Of a stretch of 64,000 bases of DNA, positions 19,410 through 29,104 are shown in pieces (positions within the stretch are counted from its first letter, which is position 1; each line of letters opens with the position of its first letter). Below the pieces are notes generated by a model that saw nothing but the letters and a program-made list of their open reading frames with translations, ran no database searches and was not told the origin of the DNA. A program made the position numbers and the translations under genes. Source of the DNA: Massilia sp. Se16.2.3 (GTDB lineage Bacteria > Pseudomonadota > Gammaproteobacteria > Burkholderiales > Burkholderiaceae_D); assembly GCF_014171595.1 (NCBI RefSeq), contig NZ_CP050451.1, forward strand, positions 3,844,001-3,908,000. Direction: 5' to 3'.

Positions 19410-19702
19410 GGCAACCCTCATGGAAGGAAAGCGAACGGTCGTTCGATTGTGGGCAGGGATGGTTTGATTGTCAAGCAGCGGGCGGCTGTAGCGGCCTGCA
19501 TGCCGGCGCCTGGCGCGGCCGGTCATCCGTTGCCTGCCTTTTGCAAACATTGCACGGGCTCTTACAAATGGTTTCGATTGAAACGTTTTCGCACTTTATC
19601 GTGCGCGCCTCAGCAAGTAGTCTAACGGGCTCGGCACCAGCCGGCCCGGGTTACAGCCGGTAGTCGGCTGGCCCTCCGCTCTTTCTTCAACCGGAGTTTT
19701 CC

Positions 19703-20834
19703 TTGTCCGAATCAAAAATTCCCCACTCGGCGTCGATCATCAAAGTCATCGGTGTCGGCGGTGCCGGCGGTAATGCCGTCAACCATATGGCATCGATCGA
19801 ACATCCCGCCTTCGAATTCATTTGCGCAAATACGGACGCGCAAGCCCTGTCGAACACCCGTACCGAGAAGCGGATCCAGCTCGGCGAAAGCGGCCTGGGT
19901 GCCGGTAGCGACCCGGCCATCGGACGCGAAGCGGCCACGCGCGAACGCTCCCTCATCGCCGACGCGCTCAAGGGCGCCGACATGGTCTTCATCACGACCG
20001 GCATGGGCGGCGGCACCGGCACCGGCGCGGCGCCCGTGGTTGCGGAAGTGGCGCGCGAGCTGGGCATCCTGACTGTCGGCGTGGTGTCGAAGCCCTTTGA
20101 TTTCGAAGGTCCGCGCCGCATGCGCGTGGCCGAGGAAGGCATTGCGACGCTGGCACGCTGCGTCGACTCGCTGATCATCGTGCTCAACAGTCGCCTCGAG
20201 GAAGTGCTGGGCGACGATGTCACGCAAAAGCAGGCCTTCGCCGCCGCCGACGAGGTGCTCAGCAAGGCGGTGACCGGCATTGCCGACATCATCGCCGTGC
20301 CGGGCCTGGTCAACGTCGATTTCGAGGACGTCCGCACCGTGATGCGCCAGACCGGCATGGCGATGATGGGCACGGCCCAGCACGCTGGCGAGGACCGTGC
20401 CGCCAGGGCGGCCGCGGAGGCGATCGCCTGTCCGCTGCTCGATGGCGCGAATCTGCGCGCGCGGCGCGGGGTGCTGGTCAATATCACCGCATCCGAGGAA
20501 ACGCTGAAGCTGCGGGAAACCAAGGCCGTGATGAATGCGATTTGTACCTCGACCAATGAGGACGCGATCATCAAATTTGGCGCGGTGTTTGACGACTCGC
20601 TAGGGGACGAGATGCGGGTGACCGTGGTGGCGACGGGCTTGAACCGGCCTAGCGACTTTACGCTGGGGACGCGGCGGTCGACGATTTCGCGGGTAGGCAC
20701 GCAGCCGCAGTCGGTGCTGCGGCAGGGCGCGGTTCACCCGTCGGTGCGGGCGGTGTCGGCACAGCACGAGTCGCGCGCCGGAGGATGTCGCGACAGTCGG
20801 CTTCGCCGGACAGCGGGGACGGCGAGCCCGGCTG
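19703..20834 (+). CDS. FtsZ paralogue (C-terminal end uncertain)
   Basis: Tubulin-like GTPase. The N-terminal domain has IKVIGVGGAGGNAVNHM and the signature loop GMGGGTGTGAAPVVAEVA; the second domain ends LGDEMRVTVVATGLNRP. The start is TTG at 19703 with GGAG seven bases upstream. The conserved C-terminal FtsZ peptide is not found. The frame has no stop before DNA polymerase II, which I attribute to an indel near 20775 (GC run): the neighbouring frame has very high third-position GC and stops at 20832-20834, another stops near 21003. No division-cluster genes are adjacent, so this is an extra ftsZ and not the dcw copy. Confidence 0.7.
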
Positions 20835-21061
20835 AGGACCGGCAAGCCCGACCAAGGGGCGCCCGTCGTCCTGACGACCGGCGGTTCTCGGGACAGGCGA
20901 TGGAATACGCCGCAGGCCCGGGTTTGCACCAGCGTTCCTTCCGCTCGCCTGCCCGCTCATCTGTTGGCGTGTGTCGCACGGTCTTGTCAGGCGTTCCAGG
21001 GGATTTGATACACTGCCGCCTTTGCGCGGTGGATCGCATCGCCTTGCATCATCTGACATCC

Positions 21062-23527
21062 ATGAGCGACACAGCGAGGCAAGGCTTCCTGCTGACGCGC
21101 CACTGGCGCGATTTCAGCAACAACGGCGGCAACAACGGCGGCAAGCACGGCGGCAAGCACGGCGACAAGCACGGCGACGATGGGATGGGCGGCGTCGAGG
21201 TCGAGTTCTGGCTCGCCACCGACGACGGCCCATGCCGCCTGCGCCTGCCGGTGGCGGAGGCGGTCGCCTTCGTCCCGGCCGAGCAGGAGGCGGCAGTGCG
21301 AAGCCTGTTGCAGCGGGAACGCGGTGTCGAACTGCGCCCGCTGACCTTGTCCGACTTCCGCGGGCGCTTGGTGCTCGGGCTGTACTGCCGCCACTATCGC
21401 CTTCTCTTGCGGCTGGAAAAGCGCCTGCGCGAGCACGGGATCGACGTCTACGAGGCCGACATCCGTCCGCCCGAGCGCTACCTGATGGAGCGCTTCATCA
21501 TGGCGCCGGTGGCGTTCACGGGCACGCCCTCCCCTGGCGACCCCGCGCTGCTGCTTTCCGCCCAGTTGAAACCGGCGCCCGGCTACCGCCCGCGGCTGCG
21601 CACCGTTTCGCTCGACATCGAAACCACCATGCAGGGCGAGTTGCGCTCGATCGGCCTGGAAGGCTGCGGCCAGCGCCAGGTGTACATGCTGGGGCCGCCG
21701 AATGGCGACCCAAGCGGACTCGACTTCGACCTGGAGTATTGCGACACCCGCCTGGCCTTGCTGGAGAAGCTGGAAGCGTGGATGACGCGCCACGATCCGG
21801 ACGCCATCATCGGCTGGAGCGTGATCGACTTCGACCTGCGCGTGCTGCAGGAACACGCCGAGCGCCTGCGCCATCCCCTGCGCATCGGCCGCGGCGGCGC
21901 ATCGATGGAGTGGCGTACCAATGCCAGGGCCAGCGCGGAGCGGGAAGCCCGCTATTTCGCCGGCCTGCCGGGCCGGCTGGTCATCGACGGCATCGAGGCG
22001 CTGCGCTCTGCCACCTGGAGCTTTCCTTCGTTCAGCCTGGAGAACGTGTCACAAACCCTGCTGGGCGAGGGCAAGGCGATCGACCAGCCCTACGACCGCA
22101 TGGCCTCCATCGACCGCATGTTCGCGCAGGACAAACCGGCCCTGGCGCGCTACAACCTGAAGGACTGCGAACTGGTCACCCGCATTTTCGAGAAGACCGA
22201 GCTGATGGCCTTCCTGCTGGAACGCGCCAGCGTCACCGGCCTGGCGGCGGACCGCAGCGGCGGATCGGTCGCCGCGTTCGAGCACGCCTACATTCCGCTG
22301 ATGCACCGCCTGGGCCGGGTCGCGCCCAATATCGGCGACGTGCCCGGTGCGGACAGCCCGGGCGGCTTCGTCATGGACTCGCGTTCCGGCCTCTACGATT
22401 CTGTGCTGGTGCTCGACTACAAAAGCCTCTATCCGTCGATCATCCGCAGCTTCCTGATCGATCCGGTGGGACTGGTGACGGGACTGGAAGAGCCTGAAGC
22501 CGACACCGTCCCGGGCTTTCGCGGCGCACGCTTTTCGCGCACCAAGCACTGCCTGCCCGGCATCGTCACGCGCGTGTGGGAGGGCCGCGAGGCGGCCAAG
22601 CGCGCCGGGAACCAGCCGCTGTCGCAGGCGCTGAAGATCATCATGAATGCCATGTACGGCGTGCTCGGCACCACCGGCTGCCGCTTTTTTGACGCGCGGC
22701 TGGCGTCCTCGATCACCATGCGCGGCCACGAGATCATGCACCGCACGCGCGCGCTGATCGAGGCGCGCGGCTACCAGGTCATCTATGGCGATACGGACTC
22801 GACTTTCGTGTGGCTTGGTGGGGCCCACGCCGACGATGACGCGCTGCGCATCGGGCGCGAACTGGTCGAGCACGTCAACGGCTGGTGGCGCACGCGCCTA
22901 GCGGAGGAGCTCGGGCTCGAGAGTGCGCTCGAGCTGGAGATCGACACCCATTTCCGCCGCTTCCTGATGCCGACCGTGCGCGGCTCCGATGAAGGCAGCA
23001 AGAAGCGCTATGCCGGCCTGGCCGGCACACCCGGCGGTGGCGAGGAAATCGTGTACAAGGGCCTGGAGACCGTGCGCACCGACTGGACGCCGCTGGCGCA
23101 GCAGTTCCAGCAGGGCCTGTACGGCCGCATCTTCCGGCGCGAACCCTACGAGGAGTATGTGCGCGAGTACGTGGCCTCTACCTTGCGCGGGGACTTTGAT
23201 GACTTGCTCGTCTACCGCAAGCGCCTGCGCCGGCCGCTCCAGGAATACGAGCGTAACGTGCCGCCCCATGTGCGTGCAGCGCGCATTGCTGACGAGTTTC
23301 ATATTGCTCGGGGACGGGGGGCGCAATACCGCAATGGGGGGTGGATCCGCTATCTGATGACGACCGCAGGGCCCGAGCCGATGGACGTCTGGATGGAACA
23401 GAAGCGGTCGACGATCGACTATGAGCATTATCTGGTCAAGCAGCTGGAACCTGTCGCTGACGGGGTTCTGCCTTTTGTCGGGGACAGTTTCGCGCGGCTG
23501 ACTAGCCCGCAGGGGGCGTTGTTCTGA
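21062..23527 (+). CDS. polB: DNA polymerase II (family B)
   Basis: Damage-inducible translesion/repair polymerase, 821 aa. Exonuclease motif I is RTVSLDIETT; polymerase motif A is LDYKSLYPSIIRSF, motif B KIIMNAMYGVLGTTG and motif C YGDTDSTFVW, so both activities look intact. The N-terminus carries an unusual insertion of Asn-Gly-Gly and Lys-His-Gly repeats (residues 20-41, bases about 21118-21185) built of near-identical codons. The ATG at 21062 is used because family-like sequence (GFLLTRHWRD) starts just behind it; no strong ribosome binding site is seen. It runs in frame from the FtsZ paralogue only because that gene's stop is disrupted. Confidence 0.9.
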   Translation: MSDTARQGFLLTRHWRDFSNNGGNNGGKHGGKHGDKHGDDGMGGVEVEFWLATDDGPCRLRLPVAEAVAFVPAEQEAAVRSLLQRERGVELRPLTLSDFRGRLVLGLYCRHYRLLLRLEKRLREHGIDVYEADIRPPERYLMERFIMAPVAFTGTPSPGDPALLLSAQLKPAPGYRPRLRTVSLDIETTMQGELRSIGLEGCGQRQVYMLGPPNGDPSGLDFDLEYCDTRLALLEKLEAWMTRHDPDAIIGWSVIDFDLRVLQEHAERLRHPLRIGRGGASMEWRTNARASAEREARYFAGLPGRLVIDGIEALRSATWSFPSFSLENVSQTLLGEGKAIDQPYDRMASIDRMFAQDKPALARYNLKDCELVTRIFEKTELMAFLLERASVTGLAADRSGGSVAAFEHAYIPLMHRLGRVAPNIGDVPGADSPGGFVMDSRSGLYDSVLVLDYKSLYPSIIRSFLIDPVGLVTGLEEPEADTVPGFRGARFSRTKHCLPGIVTRVWEGREAAKRAGNQPLSQALKIIMNAMYGVLGTTGCRFFDARLASSITMRGHEIMHRTRALIEARGYQVIYGDTDSTFVWLGGAHADDDALRIGRELVEHVNGWWRTRLAEELGLESALELEIDTHFRRFLMPTVRGSDEGSKKRYAGLAGTPGGGEEIVYKGLETVRTDWTPLAQQFQQGLYGRIFRREPYEEYVREYVASTLRGDFDDLLVYRKRLRRPLQEYERNVPPHVRAARIADEFHIARGRGAQYRNGGWIRYLMTTAGPEPMDVWMEQKRSTIDYEHYLVKQLEPVADGVLPFVGDSFARLTSPQGALF

Positions 23528-23907
23528 TTGCCTTTCAGTTCGAACAAGTGCCGGGCGGTGCGTGGTTACTCAGCGCTTTAGCGAAGGCAGAGGTCATGTC
23601 TGAATGTCAGACCTGACCCCGTGCTCGCTAGCGTGACCCCGTGCTCGCTAGCGGCTTGGCGCTTAAAGCCTCGCGTCCGTACCGGCGAAGGGGATGGATG
23701 AGCGCCTGAACGTTTAGAACGAGGACTGCTTTACGCTAACCGATTCACTTGTGATGGCTACGGTCCAGGCTGTATCTTAATGTCAGACTTGCCACCCAAA
23801 TACACAGATTGGGCTGTGACACCCTGATACCCCTACGCTCAGCCGATACAGCCCAAGGAATATTGAGCTACAGGCTTGATAATTACGGGTGAGCTCACTG
23901 TTACTTG
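23528..23907. other. Spacer between polB and the AT-rich block
   Basis: Holds one full dispersed element (23598-23620), a 19 bp tandem repeat (23613-23652), a degenerate element (23779-23797) and a 9 bp perfect inverted repeat TTGGGCTGT/ACAGCCCAA (23809-23817, 23848-23856). No gene seen. The base composition changes towards AT just after it, so it marks the border of the transferred block. Confidence 0.6.
23598..23652 (+). repeat. Dispersed element with tandemly duplicated 3' flank
   Basis: GAATGTCAGACCTGACCCC followed by two direct copies of TGACCCCGTGCTCGCTAGCG; the duplicated unit starts inside the element and includes local flank. Confidence 0.8.
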
Positions 23908-25095
23908 CTAGGTCACCAACCAAATGAGTAGAAAATATACGGGTGCAATCAGTAAAGCGAACGGGATCAAGCATAGGATAGGCTTGACAAAATCGAGCAA
24001 TTTAAGTAGTGCATCGATTAAATCCTCTCCGAGAAAACTTGTTCTATCGTCAAAACGTTCAGGCCGACCACCGGGATAGAATAGATTTAACCAAAACCGC
24101 CGGTAGAACAAATTCAACCTTAAATAAGGTTTAAAATAAAGATCATGGCCGCCAGAGAAATAGCGATTGCAAAAATCATCCGTATTCTCCCTCACAAACC
24201 CCACCCGCCCAGCATCGCCAAGACCCCATATAAACAATCGAGAAAGAATTAAAATCAGATCGCGAGTTCCACAGTCATTAACGGTCAGCTTCGATGCTTC
24301 GACTACCGGATCTAAATTAAATCCACTTGACAGTGGACTTCCACACAATATTAAACAACCAACTCGATTCTGAGGAAGTGTTGCAACTGCCTCCACCGCA
24401 ATGAGCGTACCAAAACTATGCGCCACAATATAGATTTCACGATCTATTGAAGCGTCAATATGTCGCAGAATTCGCTTCGCAGCCGCCCTTACTGTCCGTT
24501 TTCTTAAAAAAGGCACTGCAAACGAAAGCAGATCGAAAAATCCATATTTAATTTCGACCGACTCAACATTTCGATTATGTTTACCGACTTCATCAGTAAT
24601 TTTTGTTTGCCAGTGCCCGTGAGTACGAATTCCGTGCACTGTAATGAGAGTCGAATCCCTATCCTGGAACGATTTCCGTTCGGCACCCATTAATTTTTCA
24701 ATTTGCGTGAGGATACGCTCCACCCACTCGTTACTGGTTAGAGTGCCATCTAAAACCACCGAAGCTTCTTGCTCGAATTGTGTAGCGTATCCCCGCATCT
24801 CCGCAACATCTGCCGTCAGTCCTATAATTAACTTTGGACGAATATAACGCTTTTTAGGATCACAAATGTCATTAAGTAGGTTAATGCTGTTTTTGGCCTG
24901 GGGGATGCCGCCGATTTTTTTGGGCAATAAAATATCCAAGACCAATAGATTAGTCACCGCCAACAACTCAACGCGTGCTTGATCAGCAGATTCACAGTAT
25001 ACGACCTGGACTATATCAGACAACTCCGAAGAAGCAAGCGCCGAACTAAATATCTTTGCTCTGGCTTCAGAGTCATCCACAAAGATTACCTTCAA
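23908..25095 (-). CDS. dtcC: DtcC-like effector: receiver domain fused to alpha/beta hydrolase with membrane tail (Detocs hydrolase variant)
   Basis: 395 aa. Residues 1-120 form a response-regulator receiver: acidic pair D7-D8, phospho-acceptor candidate D54 in LLVLDILLPK, T94 in IIGLTAD; the usual Lys is not obvious (VVLDGT). Residues 147-340 form an alpha/beta hydrolase: oxyanion strand LITVHGIRTHG and nucleophile elbow VAHSFGT (Ser227), with a late Asp/His-containing segment SGGHDLYF. The last 40 residues are hydrophobic (VKPILCLIPFALLIAPVYFL), one or two membrane helices. A receiver fused to an effector, next to a lone receiver and a helical-repeat kinase, is the Detocs layout; in classical Detocs the effector is an ATP-degrading phosphorylase domain. 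Membrane lipid or protein hydrolysis is the likely toxic act (inference). Confidence 0.8.
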   Translation of the reverse strand: MKVIFVDDSEARAKIFSSALASSELSDIVQVVYCESADQARVELLAVTNLLVLDILLPKKIGGIPQAKNSINLLNDICDPKKRYIRPKLIIGLTADVAEMRGYATQFEQEASVVLDGTLTSNEWVERILTQIEKLMGAERKSFQDRDSTLITVHGIRTHGHWQTKITDEVGKHNRNVESVEIKYGFFDLLSFAVPFLRKRTVRAAAKRILRHIDASIDREIYIVAHSFGTLIAVEAVATLPQNRVGCLILCGSPLSSGFNLDPVVEASKLTVNDCGTRDLILILSRLFIWGLGDAGRVGFVRENTDDFCNRYFSGGHDLYFKPYLRLNLFYRRFWLNLFYPGGRPERFDDRTSFLGEDLIDALLKLLDFVKPILCLIPFALLIAPVYFLLIWLVT

Positions 25096-25538
25096 TTATT
25101 TACCTCATCTATTACGCTCGACAATTGATCCTTCCACACCGAGTCTGCCACATCAAAAATAATGCAACCCCTATAATTCCCTCCAAGTAGTTGCAACGAT
25201 TCATCGATATTATCGATGCTCAAACTTCTCGAATCTATACTAAAATCTTTATAACCAGTCAAAACTACAAACGGAACCAACTTATCTACCTTAGCCAATT
25301 TCGTCGCAATTTCTTTTCCCGCCAGGGCGCGGAAGCGCCCTCCATGAGATGATTCAGCGCGGTCAAACGTCGGCATACTCATGTCTAATATAAGAAGATC
25401 AAAGGTATCGTTTAAAGCCATTTTCAAGCCCGCATTATAAGAAGCCGCTTCGCGAATAATAAAGCTACCGAGACTCAAAATAAATTCATGAACCTTATCA
25501 CGCTTTAATAAATTATCCTCGATTAATAAAATTTTCAT
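25092..25538 (-). CDS. dtcB: DtcB-like stand-alone receiver-domain protein
   Basis: 148 aa, only a response-regulator receiver domain: E7-D8, phospho-acceptor candidate D52 in LLILDMSMPTFD, T/G pair in FVVLTGYKDFS; no DNA-binding or output domain. The insertion after the acceptor (FDRAESSHGGRFRALAGKE) is unusually long. It overlaps the kinase gene upstream by 26 bp and the effector gene downstream by 4 bp (ATGA), so all three are co-translated. In Detocs the equivalent protein drains phosphate from the kinase and so prevents accidental activation of the effector (established for that system; assumed here). Confidence 0.8.
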   Translation of the reverse strand: MKILLIEDNLLKRDKVHEFILSLGSFIIREAASYNAGLKMALNDTFDLLILDMSMPTFDRAESSHGGRFRALAGKEIATKLAKVDKLVPFVVLTGYKDFSIDSRSLSIDNIDESLQLLGGNYRGCIIFDVADSVWKDQLSSVIDEVNN

Positions 25539-28500
25539 GATTCAACCTAACTATCACCCCAAATTTATCGTCCGAAACAGAAATATCGAAATCAAACCCA
25601 GTAGAAGAGTTGGTAAGGAGATTATGCATCTTGTATATCCCGCTTCCACCTTCTGCACGACTTAATGCCGAATTCTCCTCAGTCCATTTTGCACGCTGAG
25701 ACGCTGCAAAGTCTTCGGGATAAGCTGATGAGGGCGAGACACTGTTAATAATGCATATTTCATCAAAATTACAAACTGATTTATGCGTTATCTCAACGGG
25801 ACTATCCAGTGCGCCATATTTCAGTGCATTTTCCAACCCCGTGAAGAGCGATATAAAGAGCGAGCGTGCCTCCCCATAACTCAACGACAAATTAGTTTTA
25901 TCCTGCTGAAATATCAGAATCTTACCCTTATGCTCAAATATGGATTGGAACGATGAGACCGCTGCTTCGATTACGACGCCAAGTTTCTCAAATGACTGAA
26001 TTTGCTCTGACCCAACAAATCTGAACCAATTTAGAACAAGTTCAACTTCTTTTTTGAAGTCTGACCTTGCATTTCGTATCGCTTGCATTAGGTCGAACAT
26101 CGCTGCTTCGCCTTTTATCGTTTGCACAGCCGACTCTAACAGATCGATTGCTTCCAAAACCTTTACCGCCAACACATCATTAATCAACTGTTGCGCTGCC
26201 CTTGCGCTTTCAACAGCTAGCTCCCACATAAATCCAATCAGTGCCGTAAAGAACTCATCAAACGTCTTAGAAGAATCCACAATTTGGGAGACCCGAACAG
26301 CACGGTCATGGTATGGACAGAAGTCAAATATATGATCTGGGGACAGTTCGTTCAGCTTCACTCTAAACTGCTCATTTACCTTCAGTAAGATGCCATCAAC
26401 TTCACGAGAGAAAATTCGCAGAATATTGTCCAGCTCAACCAAGATGTCGTCAGTCACATAACTATATTGATGAATCCAGAAGATATTAGAGAGATACTCG
26501 CCATCTTTTTGAAGAGTAACCAGATTATTCTTTTCGAAACAAGCACGAAGTTGACTGACAAAAACGGTATGTCGCACCTCAGCACTTAGGTACTTATCTA
26601 AACCATAATTCTCATTTAATGCAAAATCCTTCGTTGCCTGGACAAAAATTCGGACCAGTATGCTTACCTTCTTACTCAATGGCACAGCAACTGGGACATC
26701 ACTTTGCAGACGAAAGAGATCATCAGAATTTACTGAATCCCAGTCATAGTCGAGTGGCTCGATACTCACTCCACCTTCGATTGACTTTGCTTTCTCGTAT
26801 AGATCCATATATATATGGCGCCGATGTACCTCTAAGGCCTGTACGTCGACATAAAGCTTGCCAGTTTCAATCTTTGCCCTAAGCTTTTCGGAAAACAGCG
26901 TCTCAAGAACCTTATCGCGCTCAGCCCTTAACTCATCCGCATTCCCTGCCCTTGCCGCGATTAGAAAATCAATGATAGCAACACGCTCGTGTATCACCTC
27001 ATCATTATTCTGAAATTCTATAATGTTGTCCAACTGAGCAGGAACACAAATGTAGCGTAAGAAATAAGCTTCGGCACAGTTCACCTCACCCGCTTCGAAA
27101 ACTTTCGATGGCTGAAATTGATTTGCATGTTCTAGAAACTCCTCAAACAATTCCGACTTTCGATCCTCCAATCCTAGAACTTGCTCTTTAGAGCAGATAT
27201 CAAGGACCACCATGGAAAGGACATATTCACGCCGTGTTGACTGACTGTGCTCGATTATACGACTGCATAATTCATTTACTGGCATGTGATCGAAGGCTAG
27301 GCTATTCTTTAAATACTCATCGATGAAGAATGCCGCTGCGTCATAGACTCGATTCTTAGCTAACAGATGCGACGATTTTGTGACAAGATAATCGGAATAG
27401 ATCGGAAACAACGAGGGCTCAATCGAATGCACGTCATCAATTCCGCTGGCGTACCGAAGTACTCGGTAATCTGGTACGGAGTCCGGCACAACTGAGCTTG
27501 CTAAAGATTGAAGGCTGGTTCCTCTGGCTTTAGGGGTATTATATCTACCAAGACATTGCGTTTGCCTGCGAAGCAACTCTAGGCGGCCGAGATCATTTGA
27601 CCCCTGCAATAATGAAAGATGAAATATTAAGGACTTAGCCCAAGGTTCCCGCCTGAACTTAATGCAGATCCGCCGCAGGTACGAGCCACTTTCTCGGCCT
27701 ATTGGATCTAAAACCAATATTTTTGCGAACTCATTAGCAATTGCGTCGTAAAACGTATGCCCGTCTCCGATTATGCCGCAGTAGACTTTTGCACGAGCAT
27801 ATAGCTCAATGAGGCCTACAACAAGCTCACGCCCCTCATTAATTGCCTGTCTAATCAATGCGATGACTACTTCATACTCTCCACGTGTGTAGCTCGCAAG
27901 GATCTCAGAAACCCCTGGATCAATCTCTTCGTTAACGACGACCGCATTTATGAGCTCTGTATCCCCAACAGATTCAGCAAATGCCAATGTAGCATCAATC
28001 CACTCAGCATCGGTGTTATTCCTAGCCGCACTATCCATCACGATGGAACGCCATAACATATATTGGTCTAATATTGACCAATCAGAGTAATCTCGTATTG
28101 GAGCAAATTTTGGCGTCCGGCCAGGATCGTAACTTATAGGCAACTTATCACAGGACTCAACCGCCCCGTGTTCTTTCGCCGAAGATATTGAGGAACTCCT
28201 GTATTCTTTAAGCCTACCTAAAACTGTGTTCACATAAACATTCACAGAATTTGGCTCAGATAAGAGCAACATATCTTTAGTGATATTTGATAGTGCAAGA
28301 TGGGGGTATTGATCTGGCAATTCCTTGATTATTTTCTTTGTATCTTCGCCACGAAGTTCTTTTCGTATATGAATGGAGTATTCAGTTCCCCACCAAGATT
28401 GCGATATATTTCCCACTTCTTCCAGGACATTCAGTGCCCCATCCGAATCACCTAGCAAAACCTTCGCATTAGCCGCAGCACGAAGCTTTAAAAACTTACT

Positions 28501-28812
28501 AATCTCCGAGCAGTTCCTTTGCAGCAGAGCGAATAGCCAATGTGGGTACGCGGCTGGGCTAACATACTGATAAACGTGCACTGCTCCGTGGAATTTCGTG
28601 CCAGTCGGGAAGAGTGGATTAAAGCTTGCCGGCAGCCCGCGATAGGACGCGACCTCTGAAATGAGGTCGAATCGCCCATGAAACGAATAGTGCTTCAGCT
28701 GCACCAATATTCTTTGACGTACGAGCGCGTCAGTTTCTCCTCTTGCCTTCACGAAGATCCGCGGATCGATAGCCAATTTGCTTGGGCGAACCTTATCGTT
28801 TTTGCGTCTCAT
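25513..28812 (-). CDS. dtcA: DtcA-like sensor: long helical-repeat region with C-terminal histidine-kinase-type ATPase
   Basis: 1099 aa. About the first 800 residues are alpha-helical repeat-like sequence without membrane helices (SGALNVLEEVG-type TPR segments), suited to sensing. The C-terminus carries a GHKL ATPase: N box GLENALKYGAL near residue 985 and a G box GGSGIYKMHNLL near 1055, with DDKFGVIVRL closing the fold. A canonical H-box histidine is not obvious in the preceding helices (RNARSDFKKEVELVLNWFRF), so the phosphorylation site needs alignment. AT-rich composition and codon use differ sharply from the flanks. First gene of the operon. Matches the known Detocs kinase in size, order and partner genes; identification is from architecture, not from a search. 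Confidence 0.78.
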   Translation of the reverse strand: MRRKNDKVRPSKLAIDPRIFVKARGETDALVRQRILVQLKHYSFHGRFDLISEVASYRGLPASFNPLFPTGTKFHGAVHVYQYVSPAAYPHWLFALLQRNCSEISKFLKLRAAANAKVLLGDSDGALNVLEEVGNISQSWWGTEYSIHIRKELRGEDTKKIIKELPDQYPHLALSNITKDMLLLSEPNSVNVYVNTVLGRLKEYRSSSISSAKEHGAVESCDKLPISYDPGRTPKFAPIRDYSDWSILDQYMLWRSIVMDSAARNNTDAEWIDATLAFAESVGDTELINAVVVNEEIDPGVSEILASYTRGEYEVVIALIRQAINEGRELVVGLIELYARAKVYCGIIGDGHTFYDAIANEFAKILVLDPIGRESGSYLRRICIKFRREPWAKSLIFHLSLLQGSNDLGRLELLRRQTQCLGRYNTPKARGTSLQSLASSVVPDSVPDYRVLRYASGIDDVHSIEPSLFPIYSDYLVTKSSHLLAKNRVYDAAAFFIDEYLKNSLAFDHMPVNELCSRIIEHSQSTRREYVLSMVVLDICSKEQVLGLEDRKSELFEEFLEHANQFQPSKVFEAGEVNCAEAYFLRYICVPAQLDNIIEFQNNDEVIHERVAIIDFLIAARAGNADELRAERDKVLETLFSEKLRAKIETGKLYVDVQALEVHRRHIYMDLYEKAKSIEGGVSIEPLDYDWDSVNSDDLFRLQSDVPVAVPLSKKVSILVRIFVQATKDFALNENYGLDKYLSAEVRHTVFVSQLRACFEKNNLVTLQKDGEYLSNIFWIHQYSYVTDDILVELDNILRIFSREVDGILLKVNEQFRVKLNELSPDHIFDFCPYHDRAVRVSQIVDSSKTFDEFFTALIGFMWELAVESARAAQQLINDVLAVKVLEAIDLLESAVQTIKGEAAMFDLMQAIRNARSDFKKEVELVLNWFRFVGSEQIQSFEKLGVVIEAAVSSFQSIFEHKGKILIFQQDKTNLSLSYGEARSLFISLFTGLENALKYGALDSPVEITHKSVCNFDEICIINSVSPSSAYPEDFAASQRAKWTEENSALSRAEGGSGIYKMHNLLTNSSTGFDFDISVSDDKFGVIVRLNHENFINRG

Positions 28813-29104
28813 AAATTTTTGTTTGTGTTGCAGATTGCTGCAAACCTGTAATCGAAAAAACGTTAGCTCATCGGAGCTAAATATCTAGCGCCTCTGCGTG
28901 CCCCTGCTATGTGACATCGCGCCCACTGTATTTTTAGCCTTCGAATGCAAGCTGCCAAGCGACCCAATATCGGGACGAAATCGGGCATAGGGACGACAGC
29001 GCTGTAACAATCCGCGATTTGCACAAGGAATCGATAGCTTATAACAAAATAGCCCCTCACGGAGGGGCCTTTTTCTATTCTTCAAGAGAGCTTCGCTAGC
29101 CAAG
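28813..29104. other. Upstream region of the Detocs-like operon
   Basis: About 290 bp without a gene. It should hold the operon promoter (AT-rich near 28815-28870). A terminator-like hairpin lies at 29047-29075. Confidence 0.55.
29047..29075 (+). terminator. Rho-independent terminator-like hairpin
   Basis: Stem GCCCCTC-ACG-GAGGGGC followed by CTTTTTC on the plus strand; the A-rich left side makes it partly bidirectional. It separates the guaA remnant from the Detocs-like operon. Confidence 0.6.

Noticed and set aside
19703..23527. FtsZ-DNA polymerase II fusion protein
   Set aside because: The linking 80 or so residues have no domain features, third-position GC favours another frame, and an indel near 20775 explains the missing stop.
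23908..25538. Ordinary two-component response regulators
   Set aside because: One receiver has no output domain and the other is fused to a hydrolase with membrane tail; overlap with the helical-repeat kinase fits a dedicated Detocs-like module better.
29047..29075. tRNA or tmRNA end as integration site
   Set aside because: The hairpin is a simple terminator; no cloverleaf or tRNA-like sequence precedes it. The integration scar is at guaA.
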